This document shows positions 1-8,100 of a DNA stretch of 64,000 nucleotides, piece after piece; the first letter of the stretch is position 1; the number at the start of each line of letters is the position of its first letter. The position numbers were made by a program, and so were the translations under genes. Location: NCBI RefSeq assembly GCF_900090275.1, contig NZ_LT607755.1, forward strand, positions 3,224,001 through 3,288,000, written 5' to 3'. Origin of the DNA: Micromonospora zamorensis (GTDB taxonomy: Bacteria; Actinomycetota; Actinomycetes; Mycobacteriales; Micromonosporaceae). The notes under the pieces are model-generated. The model searched no databases. It was not told the origin of the DNA and worked only from the letters and a program-made list of their open reading frames with translations.

Positions 1-283
1 CGTAGGCGCCCTCGACGGCATAGCCACTGGAACGGCGTCGGGCGCGCAACCGCACCCAGGGCCAGTAGAGCATCGACAGCACGCCACCCACGATCAGCGT
101 CACCCACAGCGGCGAGATCTGCTCGCCCCACGAGAACCCCCGCGACAGTGCCAGACCGATCGCTCCGACCGCCGCCAGCGTCGCACCGATGTAGCTGAAC
201 CTGCGCAGCCGAACACTGGCGAGCGCAGCGGCCACCCGGCCCGGGTAGGCGGGATCGGCGGGGACGTCGAATCGGATGTGCAC
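1..283 (-). CDS. Small membrane protein, YcxB-like, 3' end outside window
   Basis: The reverse strand is open from a GTG at 283 to the window edge, giving about 94 residues without a stop. The protein starts VHIRFDVPADP, then shows two hydrophobic segments (about residues 32-46 and 56-73) separated by a short polar loop, then a basic stretch RLRARRRSS. This two-helix layout with a short N-terminal strand is typical of YcxB-like membrane proteins, and that is only a resemblance. The C-terminal domain lies outside the window. No convincing Shine-Dalgarno sequence precedes the GTG, and the frame stays open further upstream, so the start may lie a little earlier. Confidence 0.55.
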   Translation of the reverse strand, partial: MHIRFDVPADPAYPGRVAAALASVRLRRFSYIGATLAAVGAIGLALSRGFSWGEQISPLWVTLIVGGVLSMLYWPWVRLRARRRSSGYAVEGAY

Positions 284-414
284 GTCAGAACGATAGTGCC
301 CCGAACCACGTCCGGGTCTGGCGGACACCGAACGCCGGTGCTGGCCGGGATGCTGTGACATATCGCCCACAGCCAGGGCCACCGAAGCCGACAGCCGGTA
401 CCTACAGTCGGGCC

Positions 415-525
415 ATGAGCACCGACGAAGGCGCGCGGGCCTGGCTCCGCCGGCACGGAGCGGAGTTCGAATGCGGCAGTGCGGCTCAACGTCGGCCGCT
501 CGTGGACCTGAGCGTGCGGCCGTGA
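415..525 (+). CDS. Possible 36-aa small protein, leaderless
   Basis: An ATG at 415 opens a 36-codon frame (MSTDEGARAWLRRHGAEFECG...) ending five bases before the CoaD-like start. A TACAGT hexamer lies at 402-407, at the distance expected for a leaderless actinobacterial transcript. I do not recognise the sequence. It may be a real leader or small protein for the CoaD-like gene, a remnant of a larger gene, or chance. There is no Shine-Dalgarno sequence and no homology I can name. Confidence 0.25.
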   Translation: MSTDEGARAWLRRHGAEFECGSAAQRRPLVDLSVRP

Positions 526-530
526 CATCG

Positions 531-1055
531 ATGACACACACCGGCGTACGCGTGCGAGCCGTCTACCCCGGCAGCTTTGATCCCTTCACTCCCGGGCATG
601 CGAACGTGGTGAACCGGGCACGCGGCCTGTTCGACGAGGTGATCGTGCTCGTCGCGGTCAACGGCACCAAGCATCCGACGATCAACGAGCAGGAGCGAGC
701 GGCCGCCGTTCGGGCTATCCTGCCGGTGGAGTGGACCTCCGTCACCGTTGTGGCCTGGAGTGGATTGACCTCCGCCTACTGCCGAAGCCACGACGTGGGG
801 GTGATCGTCCGCGGCGTGCGCAACACCACCGACCTTCAGGCCGAGTGTCAGCTCGCCGCGATGAACCAGTCGCTGGGCGTCCCCACGGTATTTCTGCCCG
901 CGCGGCCCGAACTGGCCGCGGTGTCCTCCACCGCGGTGCGGGCGCTGGGGCCGTTGCCCCCCGTCCACGCGGCCGTAGGCAGCGAGACATCGGCGAACCT
1001 CAGGCATCACGGCAGGTGCGTGCAGTGGGCCACCGTGGCGTCGTCCGGGGCCTGA
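531..1055 (+). CDS. CoaD-like phosphopantetheine adenylyltransferase paralogue
   Basis: A nucleotidyltransferase-fold protein of 174 residues. It carries the CoaD hallmarks: YPGSFDPFTPGH (the TxGH adenylyl-transfer motif), VRGVRNTTDL, a QLAAMNQ stretch like the CoaD QMAQMN segment, and VSSTAVR (the usual SS[ST]xxR motif). CoaD joins ATP to 4'-phosphopantetheine in coenzyme A synthesis. After VSSTAVR the C-terminal 40 residues no longer resemble CoaD, whose final helix is normally ...LPxxVxxxL. The housekeeping coaD of actinomycetes usually sits beside rsmD, which is absent here, so this is probably a second copy. ATG 531 is chosen because homology starts six residues later. The 3' end overlaps the convergent PP2C gene by 49 bases. 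Confidence 0.7.
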   Translation: MTHTGVRVRAVYPGSFDPFTPGHANVVNRARGLFDEVIVLVAVNGTKHPTINEQERAAAVRAILPVEWTSVTVVAWSGLTSAYCRSHDVGVIVRGVRNTTDLQAECQLAAMNQSLGVPTVFLPARPELAAVSSTAVRALGPLPPVHAAVGSETSANLRHHGRCVQWATVASSGA

Positions 1056-1822
1056 GCGGCGGCGGCACCGAGGCCAGCGGCTTCGGCCTGCCGGGCGCGG
1101 CGGATGACACCGGATGGGCCGTCGGCGGCGAGCAGTGCCAGGACGCCCGGCCAGTCGGTGAGGCCGTACGGGCTGACGATACGGCTGGCACCGTTGCTGA
1201 GCAGCGCGGCACCGTTCAGGTCGGCGAGGGACCGGCTGCCGGTCACCGCCTCCCGGGCCGCGCGCGGGTCGTCCTTGGCGATCCAGTAGCCGCCGACCTG
1301 GTTTCGGCGGGCCCGCAGCGCCTCGGCGCAGGAGTCGCGGACGCGGTCGTACTCCAGGGTTCCCGGCGCAATGCCGTCCAGGGGCGCCGAGCAGCCACGC
1401 CGGGCGGTGACCTCACGGTCGTCGGTGATCACCTGAGGGCCGCCGTGGGCCGGGTCGAGGATGAGGAACGAGTCCGCGAGCAGCAGATAGTCAAGGCGGC
1501 CCCGGTACGCGCGCACCACCGCGACGGTGGCCTGCGGGCTGCGCGGGTCCCCGATGTCGCAGGTGTCGCCGTGCGCGGCGGCTATCTCGCCGATGGCCGT
1601 GGCGAGGACAGCCGTGAGGTCCTGCCCGTCGTCGCGCGACAGGTGGCCGAGCAGTGCTCCGCCGAGCCGCTGCGTGTACCAGGCGACCCCGTGGAAGCAG
1701 AGCGATTCGGCCCCAGGGATGCCGGCACCGTCGAGCAGGACGACAGCGCCGGGAACCGCACCGACGAAGTCCTCGTTCGACCGACCGGCCCGACCGGCGC
1801 TCGTCGCCAGGCTGACCTGCAC
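1007..1822 (-). CDS. PP2C-family (PPM) phosphatase-like protein
   Basis: The 271-residue protein begins VQVSLATSAGRAGRSNEDFVGAVPGAVVLLDGAG. This fits the PPM/PP2C metal-site pattern: Asn-Glu-Asp near the N-terminus followed by a buried strand and DGxG. Such proteins are Mg/Mn-dependent Ser/Thr phosphatases, here without visible membrane or sensor domains. The later canonical GD/DG motifs are hard to place, so activity is uncertain. The GTG at 1822 is chosen because an AGGAG (1830-1834) lies seven bases before it. The frame continues open upstream into a TetR remnant (to 2131), so an automated caller would make a false 347-aa fusion. The 3' end overlaps the CoaD-like gene. Confidence 0.6.
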   Translation of the reverse strand: MQVSLATSAGRAGRSNEDFVGAVPGAVVLLDGAGIPGAESLCFHGVAWYTQRLGGALLGHLSRDDGQDLTAVLATAIGEIAAAHGDTCDIGDPRSPQATVAVVRAYRGRLDYLLLADSFLILDPAHGGPQVITDDREVTARRGCSAPLDGIAPGTLEYDRVRDSCAEALRARRNQVGGYWIAKDDPRAAREAVTGSRSLADLNGAALLSNGASRIVSPYGLTDWPGVLALLAADGPSGVIRRARQAEAAGLGAAAAQAPDDATVAHCTHLP

Positions 1823-1929
1823 TCGTGCGCTCCTGTCTGTTGGCGGGAGTGACTCAGAGGTATATCGCTCGACGACACACGTCGCGTCGGCGAGCCGCCG
1901 GCCGCAGAGAAGCGGAGGGTCACGTTCGG

Positions 1930-2131
1930 GGTCGCCGGTGATGCCGTCCAGGACGGTGGTCAGGTTGTGGTGGAAGGTCGCCTCGGCATTGAGGTGGGCG
2001 ACGTCGATGACGAGTCGGGCCACGGCGGGGTACGTGCCAGTCTTCAACATACGGGTGAGGTAGGGGCCGAGGCTGGCCTGTAAGGCGGCTTCATCGGTGC
2101 CGGTGGAGCGGGCGGTGCGCCGCTCGGCCCA
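1930..2131 (-). pseudogene. TetR-family regulator remnant (C-terminal ligand domain only)
   Basis: The reverse strand reads WAERRTARSTGTDEAALQAS, then LGPYLTRMLKTGTYPAVARL and a segment ending NLTTVLDGI. This is the C-terminal helical domain of a TetR/AcrR-type repressor. A TAG at 2132-2134 ends the frame upstream, and no helix-turn-helix coding sequence precedes it. The N-terminal DNA-binding half is therefore gone. The remnant lies divergent to an FAD-monooxygenase remnant, the classical arrangement for a TetR-controlled inactivation or efflux enzyme. Confidence 0.65.
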
Positions 2132-2169
2132 CTACCGTACGGTGTATCCACCAATACGGTGCACGGTAG
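2132..2169. promoter_or_regulatory. Palindromic operator between decayed tetR and monooxygenase
   Basis: Arms CTACCGTACGGTGTAT (2132-2147) and ATACGGTGCACGGTAG (2154-2169) form an imperfect inverted repeat, 12 of 16 positions complementary, with a six-base spacer. It sits exactly between the two divergent remnants, where a TetR-type operator is expected. The ACGGTGTAT/ATACGGT segments may also hold -10 elements. Confidence 0.55.
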
Positions 2170-2173
2170 CGGC

Positions 2174-2672
2174 GTGAGAACACGAATCGCGATCGCCGGT
2201 ACGGGCTTTGTCCTATGTGGCAACACTCGTGGAGCTGAGCGTCGAGGACGCCGACCGGCGTCATTCCGATCTCGCCGAGCTGGTCGGCCCCGGGAACCTG
2301 CGGTGCGTCGGCGTGAACCAGTCCTGGCAGCGCAACGCCTCGGCGACTGCAGCCTCCGAATCGGGATCTCGCTGCACGGAGGACCAACCCCTCGACACGT
2401 ACCGCAGTAAGCGCGCCCTGTTCGACATGTTCGCTGGCTGGATCCCCCTTCCTCACCGACCTCATCGAGGCCGCCGAAGGCGTGCCGACGCCGCGCCTGA
2501 TCGAGGCGATGCCCACCGGTACGTGCTGGCCAACCGGCCGGGCGTCACCCTCATCGGCGACGCCGCGCACCTCATGCCACCGGTCGGCGAGGGCGCCAAC
2601 CAGGCCATGCTGGACGCCGCAGAATTCGCCGGCCAGCTTGCTGATGTGTGCACCAACAAGTTTTCACCATGA
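2174..2672 (+). pseudogene. FAD-dependent monooxygenase remnant (TetX/PHBH type)
   Basis: A GTG at 2174 starts VRTRIAIAGTG, the first strand and GxG turn of a Rossmann FAD domain. The frame then breaks near 2207. A second frame gives VATLVELSVEDADRRHSDLA, then more disrupted sequence, and finally RPGVTLIGDAAHLMPPVGEG followed by ANQAMLDAAEFAGQLAD. The latter is the GD motif that binds the FAD ribityl chain near the C-terminus of this family. The whole remnant is about 166 codons, whereas intact enzymes are about 380-400 residues. Large internal deletions and at least one frameshift have therefore occurred. Confidence 0.7.
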
Positions 2673-2691
2673 ACGGCGGATCTTGACGTAT

Positions 2692-3300
2692 TCAAAGATG
2701 GTCGAAGAACCGAGTAGACCACGTCTCATTGACCGTCGGGCCGAAGACCCATCCGTTAGGCCCGTCGTACGGCGCGGCGAGGATGTGCTCGGGCACGATG
2801 AGGTAACCGAGTTCGGCGAGTGCCTGCTCGATCCGTTGCCGGTCGTCGGGGTGCAGGAATGGTTTGTGCTCGCTCGGATTGGAAGCACCGTAGGTGGCGA
2901 GGTCACCAAACTTGCTCACACTCACGGTCAAGGACAGCGGAACCCGCGTGCGCTTCGTACGACTGCGGCTGGCCTCGGCGGGAATCCAGATGCTGCCGAA
3001 ACAGGCGGAGTCCTGGGCCAACCCCGAGTCGCACGTACAGCCGTAGGCCTCGCCCAACCGCCCTGCGAGCCGGTCAAACCGGCCCTGGGCCGCAGCGTGG
3101 TCGAAGTCCCGTGGCACCTCCAGACCATCACCGTCACCTCGGGCCACCCGCTCGTGCAACGCCGCCCGCATCGGCTCCGGCATGACGCCCTCCACCATGG
3201 CCCGGAGAACCGACTCCCGCCCGATGCCGCCCTCCACCGGCGCGACCGGCTCGTCCAGCGCCCGGAGTATCGACCACCAATCCGCGTCCACCATCGTCAC
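2692..3300 (-). CDS. Hypothetical protein, 202 aa
   Basis: A complete frame with actinobacterial codon use, MTMVDADWWSILRAL... to ...NETWSTRFFDHL. It looks soluble, with no signal peptide or membrane segment. It has an acidic N-terminal helical half, a single CTCDSG pair of cysteines, and a beta-rich C-terminal half. I recall similar unnamed proteins in Streptomyces but no assigned function. A second ATG six bases inside (3294) is an equally good start. It stands alone between the monooxygenase remnant and another unknown gene on the opposite strand. Confidence 0.6.
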   Translation of the reverse strand: MTMVDADWWSILRALDEPVAPVEGGIGRESVLRAMVEGVMPEPMRAALHERVARGDGDGLEVPRDFDHAAAQGRFDRLAGRLGEAYGCTCDSGLAQDSACFGSIWIPAEASRSRTKRTRVPLSLTVSVSKFGDLATYGASNPSEHKPFLHPDDRQRIEQALAELGYLIVPEHILAAPYDGPNGWVFGPTVNETWSTRFFDHL

Positions 3301-3422
3301 GCGTGCACCTTAAGCGGCGGGCTACGGAGCAACCAACCGGTTTGGGCCCGCCGACCCACGACTGACGGGCACCGCGACACCGTTACAGTAGCTGCGGTTC
3401 GGGACATGGCGGGAGCGTGGGG

Positions 3423-3806
3423 ATGAGCCTCGATATCTCAGTGTGGATACCGGACGGCGACGCCTACGCCGGTCGGGACGTTGTCGTTGATCCGCCGGGC
3501 ACCAGCACTGGGGTAGGAGCTGAAGGTCTTCGTTATGAGCTGTGGGGTTCGGCAGCCGTTCGGCGTCTCGGCGCGACGTTCCTGCCGCAACTTGCCGACA
3601 TCACGGTCGACAACCGTGGGCATCTTCAGGTCTCGCCCGGCCAGCTCGACGCCTTCGAGCAGGAGTGCGTACTCCTGGCAGAGACCGTCGAGCAACTATC
3701 CGCCGCGACTGGATACGACGTAGACCGCATCCTCCATTACCTGGTCAACATGCGGCACGCGGTGGAGCGCGCCAAGGCGATACACGGCGGCATCATCATC
3801 TGGTAG
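3423..3806 (+). CDS. Hypothetical protein, 127 aa
   Basis: The frame begins MSLDISVWIPDGDAYAGRDV and ends ...RAKAIHGGIIIW. A GGGAG at 3411-3415 lies seven bases before this ATG, which supports it over the GTG at 3417. The protein appears soluble and mixed alpha/beta, with a helical stretch near residues 75-118 (QLDAFEQECVLLAETVEQLS...). I do not recognise the family. Its stop lies only five bases from the stop of the convergent 65-residue frame. Confidence 0.6.
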   Translation: MSLDISVWIPDGDAYAGRDVVVDPPGTSTGVGAEGLRYELWGSAAVRRLGATFLPQLADITVDNRGHLQVSPGQLDAFEQECVLLAETVEQLSAATGYDVDRILHYLVNMRHAVERAKAIHGGIIIW

Positions 3807-3811
3807 CGGCA

Positions 3812-4009
3812 TCAGGTCATCCGGTCCAGGATCTGCCGCATCTGATCGACCGGCAGGGCCGCGTTGGCTGCGGCTGCCTCGGCCAGTTCAGGATCATCCA
3901 GAAGTGCGACGATTCGCGGAGCCGGGAGGCGTGGGCTGCCGGCCATCGCCTGCCGCACGGTGACGCTCGGGTCGGTGCTCAACCGGTCGACGAGTTCGTA
4001 CGCCGACAC
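3812..4009 (-). CDS. Small repeat-type protein, 65 aa, possibly a fragment
   Basis: The frame (from GTG 4009) reads SAYELVDRLSTDPSVTVRQA through PRLPAPRIVALLDDPELAEA to DQMRQILDRMT. This pattern of short helical units with D-P-x-V-R and LP-x-x-x-L resembles variant leucine-rich or HEAT-like repeat proteins of actinomycetes. Those usually have many units, whereas only about two and a half are present here. It may be a truncated copy. No good ribosome binding site precedes the GTG. The frame stays open a little upstream toward the methyltransferase stop. Confidence 0.4.
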   Translation of the reverse strand: MSAYELVDRLSTDPSVTVRQAMAGSPRLPAPRIVALLDDPELAEAAAANAALPVDQMRQILDRMT

Positions 4010-4063
4010 CGACTGGGTTAAGGGCTTGCCCCGGGTCCGGAAGACCCCAGCCTGTACGACCGG

Positions 4064-4909
4064 TCAGGGTTTGCGGGCCACCGCGCCGTAGATCGAGGCG
4101 TCGGCCAGCGCTGGCCGCTGCTCCGGCGGCACCTGCGGGCGCCACTCGGTGACCGGCACGATGCCCGGCTCGGCCAGCTCCAGGCCGGTGAAGAAGCGGG
4201 CGAACTCCGCACGGTCGCGGGGCACGGCGTCCTGCTTCATCCGGCCGGAGGCGAACTCGGCGTACATCCGCTCGACGATCTGGGTGGGGATGTGGTCGGT
4301 GGTGAAGTGGGTCAGCGCCAGCCAACTGCCTGACGGCAGCGCGTCGAGCAGCCGGCCGACGTGCTCGTGTGGGCGGTCGTCCTCGGTCAGGAAGTGCGTC
4401 ACGGCGATCAGCACCAGGCCCACCGGCTGGGACAGGTCAAGTGTGGTGTGCAGTTGCGGGTCGGCGAGGATCTTCTCCGGGTCACGCAGGTCCGCGTCGA
4501 GGTAGGCGGTGGCGCCGGCCGGGTCGCTGGTCAACAGCGCCCGAGCGTGGACCAGCACCATCGGGTCGTTGTCGACGTAGACCACCCGGGACTCGGGCAC
4601 GACAGACTGCGCCACCTCGTGGGTGTTGTCGGCGCTCGGTATGCCGGTGCCGATGTCGAGGAACTGCCGGATGCCGGCCTCCTCGGTGAGGAACCGGACG
4701 GCCCGGCCGAGGAAGGCCCGGTTCTCCCGGGCAAGGGTGCGTACTCCCGGGTAGACGGCCGCGATCTGGTCCCCGGACTCCCGGTCGACAGCGAAGTTGT
4801 CCTTGCCGCCGAGCCAGTAGTTGTAGCGGCGAGCCGGATGCACCACAGTGGTGTCGATCCGGTCGGCACCCCGACCCTCGGATGATTCCGACGTGGATGG
4901 CACCGTCAC
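4064..4909 (-). CDS. SAM-dependent methyltransferase, DUF574/Methyltransf_19
   Basis: The protein has the characteristic opening of the DUF574 (PF04672) family: DTTVVHPARRYNYWLGGKDNF, followed by FLDIGTGIPSADNTHEV (SAM-binding glycine loop), VVYVDNDPMVLVHARAL (acidic residue for the ribose) and LIAVTHFLTEDD. Members bind S-adenosylmethionine but the methyl acceptor is generally unknown. They are very numerous in Streptomyces and Micromonospora. A GGAGG at 4914-4918 supports either GTG 4909 (four bases) or GTG 4903 (ten bases). An upstream ATG at 4984 would add a basic tail without homology. It is a monocistronic gene divergent from the ThuA gene. Confidence 0.85.
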   Translation of the reverse strand: MTVPSTSESSEGRGADRIDTTVVHPARRYNYWLGGKDNFAVDRESGDQIAAVYPGVRTLARENRAFLGRAVRFLTEEAGIRQFLDIGTGIPSADNTHEVAQSVVPESRVVYVDNDPMVLVHARALLTSDPAGATAYLDADLRDPEKILADPQLHTTLDLSQPVGLVLIAVTHFLTEDDRPHEHVGRLLDALPSGSWLALTHFTTDHIPTQIVERMYAEFASGRMKQDAVPRDRAEFARFFTGLELAEPGIVPVTEWRPQVPPEQRPALADASIYGAVARKP

Positions 4910-5055
4910 GAGACCTCCCCAGGTCACCCGGCTGCGTCGCCGTGTGGCACGACGCACGATCTGACCATGGTAGGTGCTGGGCATGGGAGCGAGGGCCCCG
5001 TCCGGGCCTCGCCGACCGGCGGCGACACCGCAGGAAACCGCTTACCAGTACGCTA

Positions 5056-5085
5056 TTGACGGTCATCACTGGCTGTCAGTACCGT
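5056..5085 (+). promoter_or_regulatory. Probable sigma-HrdB-type promoter of the ThuA gene
   Basis: TTGACG (5056-5061) and TACCGT (5080-5085) are separated by 18 bases, a housekeeping-type arrangement. They lie just upstream of a LacI-type palindrome and about 60 bases before the chosen ATG. Confidence 0.45.
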
Positions 5086-5099
5086 GATGCGGGCAGCAA

Positions 5100-5112
5100 G
5101 AAAGCGCTTTCC
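5100..5112 (+). promoter_or_regulatory. LacI-type operator before the ThuA gene
   Basis: GAAAGCGCTTTCC contains the perfect 12-base palindrome GAAAGCGCTTTC. It lies 15 bases downstream of the likely -10 box, a classical repressor position. The same 13-base site, with small changes, occurs in the two promoters flanking the lacI-family gene near 20.7 kb. Confidence 0.6.
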
Positions 5113-5146
5113 GACCCTCACCGTCCAACAGGGAGCGAGCGCCCCC

Positions 5147-8100
5147 ATGCCCCGACACCTCCGCGCGTTCTGCCTCATCCTGCTCACCATCGCCGCCGTG
5201 GTGAGCACCACCACCGCCCTGCCCGCCGAAGCCGCCCCACGCTTCCGGGTGCTGGTCTTCTCCAAGATCACCAACTTCTACCACGACTCGATCCCGGCCG
5301 GCATCGCCGCGATCCAGCAGCTCGGCGCCGCCCACAACTTCGAGGTCGTCGCCACCACCGACGCCGCCGCGTTCACCGACGCCAACCTCGCCACGTTCGA
5401 CGCCCTGGTCTTCAACAACACCAACTCGCTCCCGACCTCGGGCGACCTGCTCAACGCCAGCCAGCGGGCCGCGCTGCAGACGTTCATCCGCAACGGCGGC
5501 GGCTGGGCCGGCCTGCACGCCGCCTCGGCCAGCGAGCGTGACTGGCCCTGGTACGAGGGCCTGGTCGGCACGATCTTCGACTATCACCCCGACTTCTCCT
5601 CCACCGGCGGCACCTTCCCCGGCCGGGTGAAGGTGCTCGACCGGGCGCACCCCTCCACCCGCAACCTGCCGGAGCTCTGGGAGCAGAGCGAGGAGTGGTA
5701 CAACTGGCGGACCAACCCGACCGGCAACGTGCACACCCTCGCGCAGATCAAGGTGCGCGACGGGATCAACGGGCTGGACGAGGGCGTCGACCACGCGTAC
5801 TCCTGGTGTCAGCGCTACGACGGCGGCCGGTCCTGGTTCACCGCCGGCGGGCACGCCAGCTCCCAGTTCAGCAGCGCGACGTTCCTGGAGCACCTGCGCT
5901 ACGGCATCGAGTGGGCGGCCGGCGCTGTCGCCGGCGACTGCTCGGCCACCAGGACCAGCAACTTCGAGCGGGTGGGGCTGGTCACCGAGAACCTGGCCGA
6001 CCCGTTCGAGTTGGCCGTCGGCCCGGACCGGAAGGTCTACTACATCCAGCGCACCGGCGCGCTGAAGGTGGTCAACTCCGACACCCTCCAGGTCACCACA
6101 CTGCTGGACTTCGCGTACACCTCGGCGATGACCGACCAGTCCGACGGGCTGCTCGGGATGACCCTCGACCGCAACTTCGCCAGCAACGGCTGGATCTACC
6201 TGCTCTGGTCGGACAAGACCCTCAAACAGCTCAACCTGTCCCGGTTCACTGTCGCCAACAACAGCGTCGCGCTCTCCTCGGAGAAGCGCCTGCTGACCGT
6301 CCCCACCTACCGGGGTGAGGGTCGGGCCAACTCGCACATGGGCGGGTCGCTGGCCATGGACGCGGCCGGTCGGCTCTACGCGGCGATCGGCGACAACACC
6401 GACCCGTTCGCCTCCAGCGGCTACACGCCCGTCGACGAGCGGGCCGGCCGCGCCGCCTGGGACGCCCAGGGCACCGCCGGCAACACCAACGACCTTCGCG
6501 GCAAGATCCTGCGGATCACCCCACAGGCCGACGGTACGTACACAGTGCCGAGCGGCAACCTCTTCCCCGCCGGCACCGCGAAGACCCGCCCGGAGGTCTA
6601 CGCGATGGGCATGCGCAACCCGTTCCGGATCACCGTCGAGCCGCAGACCAACGCGGTGCTGGTGGCCGACTACGGCCCGGACGCCCGCGCCGCCGATCCC
6701 AACCGTGGCCCGGAGGGGACTGTCGAGTTCAACCGGATCACCGGTGCCGGCAACTACGGCTGGCCGTACTGCGTGGGCAACAACATCCCGTTCAACGACT
6801 ACAACTTCGCCACCAGCACCTCCGGGGCGAAGTTCAACTGCGCCGCGCCGGTCAACAACTCGGGCCTGACCACCCTGCCGGCGTCGAAGTCCGCGCTGGT
6901 CTGGTACGCGTACTCGGCCTCCACCCAGTTCCCCGAGGTCGGCACCGGCGGCGGCGGGCCGATGAGCGGCCCGGTCTACGACTACGACCCGGCCAACACC
7001 CGCACCACGAAGTTCCCCGAGTACTTCGAGGGCAAGTGGATCACCTATGAGCTGACCCGCAAATGGTTCAAGACGCTGTCGATCCACAAGACGGCGCAGA
7101 CCTTCAGCAACGCGCGCTTCGGGCCCACCGCCGTGGGTGACCTCCAGTCGATCAACGGGATCTTCGGCAACATGAGCTGGATCCAGCCCTTCGAGGCCGA
7201 GTTCGGCCCGGACGGCTCGCTCTACGTCATCGACTTCGGCGAGGGCACCGGCAGCGGGCGCGGCGGCAGCAACGCCGGCGCGGGCATCTACCGCATCGAC
7301 TACGTCGCCAACGGGCGGCCACCTGCCGTGAAGATCGCCGCCACCCCGGACAGCGGGCGCACCCCACTCGCGGTGACGTTCTCCTCGGCCGGGTCATCCG
7401 CCGGTGACGGTTCGGCGCTCAGCTACGCCTGGGACTTCACCAACGACGGCAGCACCGACTCCACAGCGGCCAACCCGAGCCACACCTACTCGACCGCCGG
7501 CAGGCACACCGCCCGGCTGACCGTCCGCAACAGCGGCAACGGGTTGACCGCCACCGCGGTCACCGAGGTGGTGGTCGGCAACACCCGGCCCACGGTGACC
7601 ATCACCGTGCCGGACGGGGGCTTCTTCGACTTCGGCGACAAGATCCCGTACACGGTGACCGTCACCGACCCAGAGGAGACCACCATCGACTGCTCGAAGG
7701 TCACCGTGCAGACGCAGCTCGGTCACGACTCGCACGCCCATCCGCTGGACGTCTACACCGGCTGCTCGGGGCTGCTCGCCACCGAGGCCGACGCCGGTGA
7801 CGGGCACGGGCCAGGGCAGAACCTCTACACCGTGGTCACCGCGCAGTACACCGACGGCGGCGCGGCCGGCGGCGTACCGGCACTGACCGGCTCGACCCGG
7901 GCCCAGTTGCAACCCAAGAGCAAGGAGGCCGAGCACTTCACCGCCCAGTCCGGCATCATCGTGAACGACCGGGCGACCGCCCGCGCCGGCAAGCGGCTCG
8001 GCGAGGTCGACCACAACGACTGGGTGGCGTACGGGCCGGTGGACCTGCGCAACGTCGGCTCGGTGACGCTCGGGGTGACCAACGGCGGGCTCGGCGGCAC

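Noticed and set aside
5066..7087. Long reverse-strand open frame of 673 codons over the ThuA gene
   Set aside because: It is the complement of a clear multidomain enzyme, its product is Gly/Val/Arg-rich without any motif, and it reflects GC-rich third positions.
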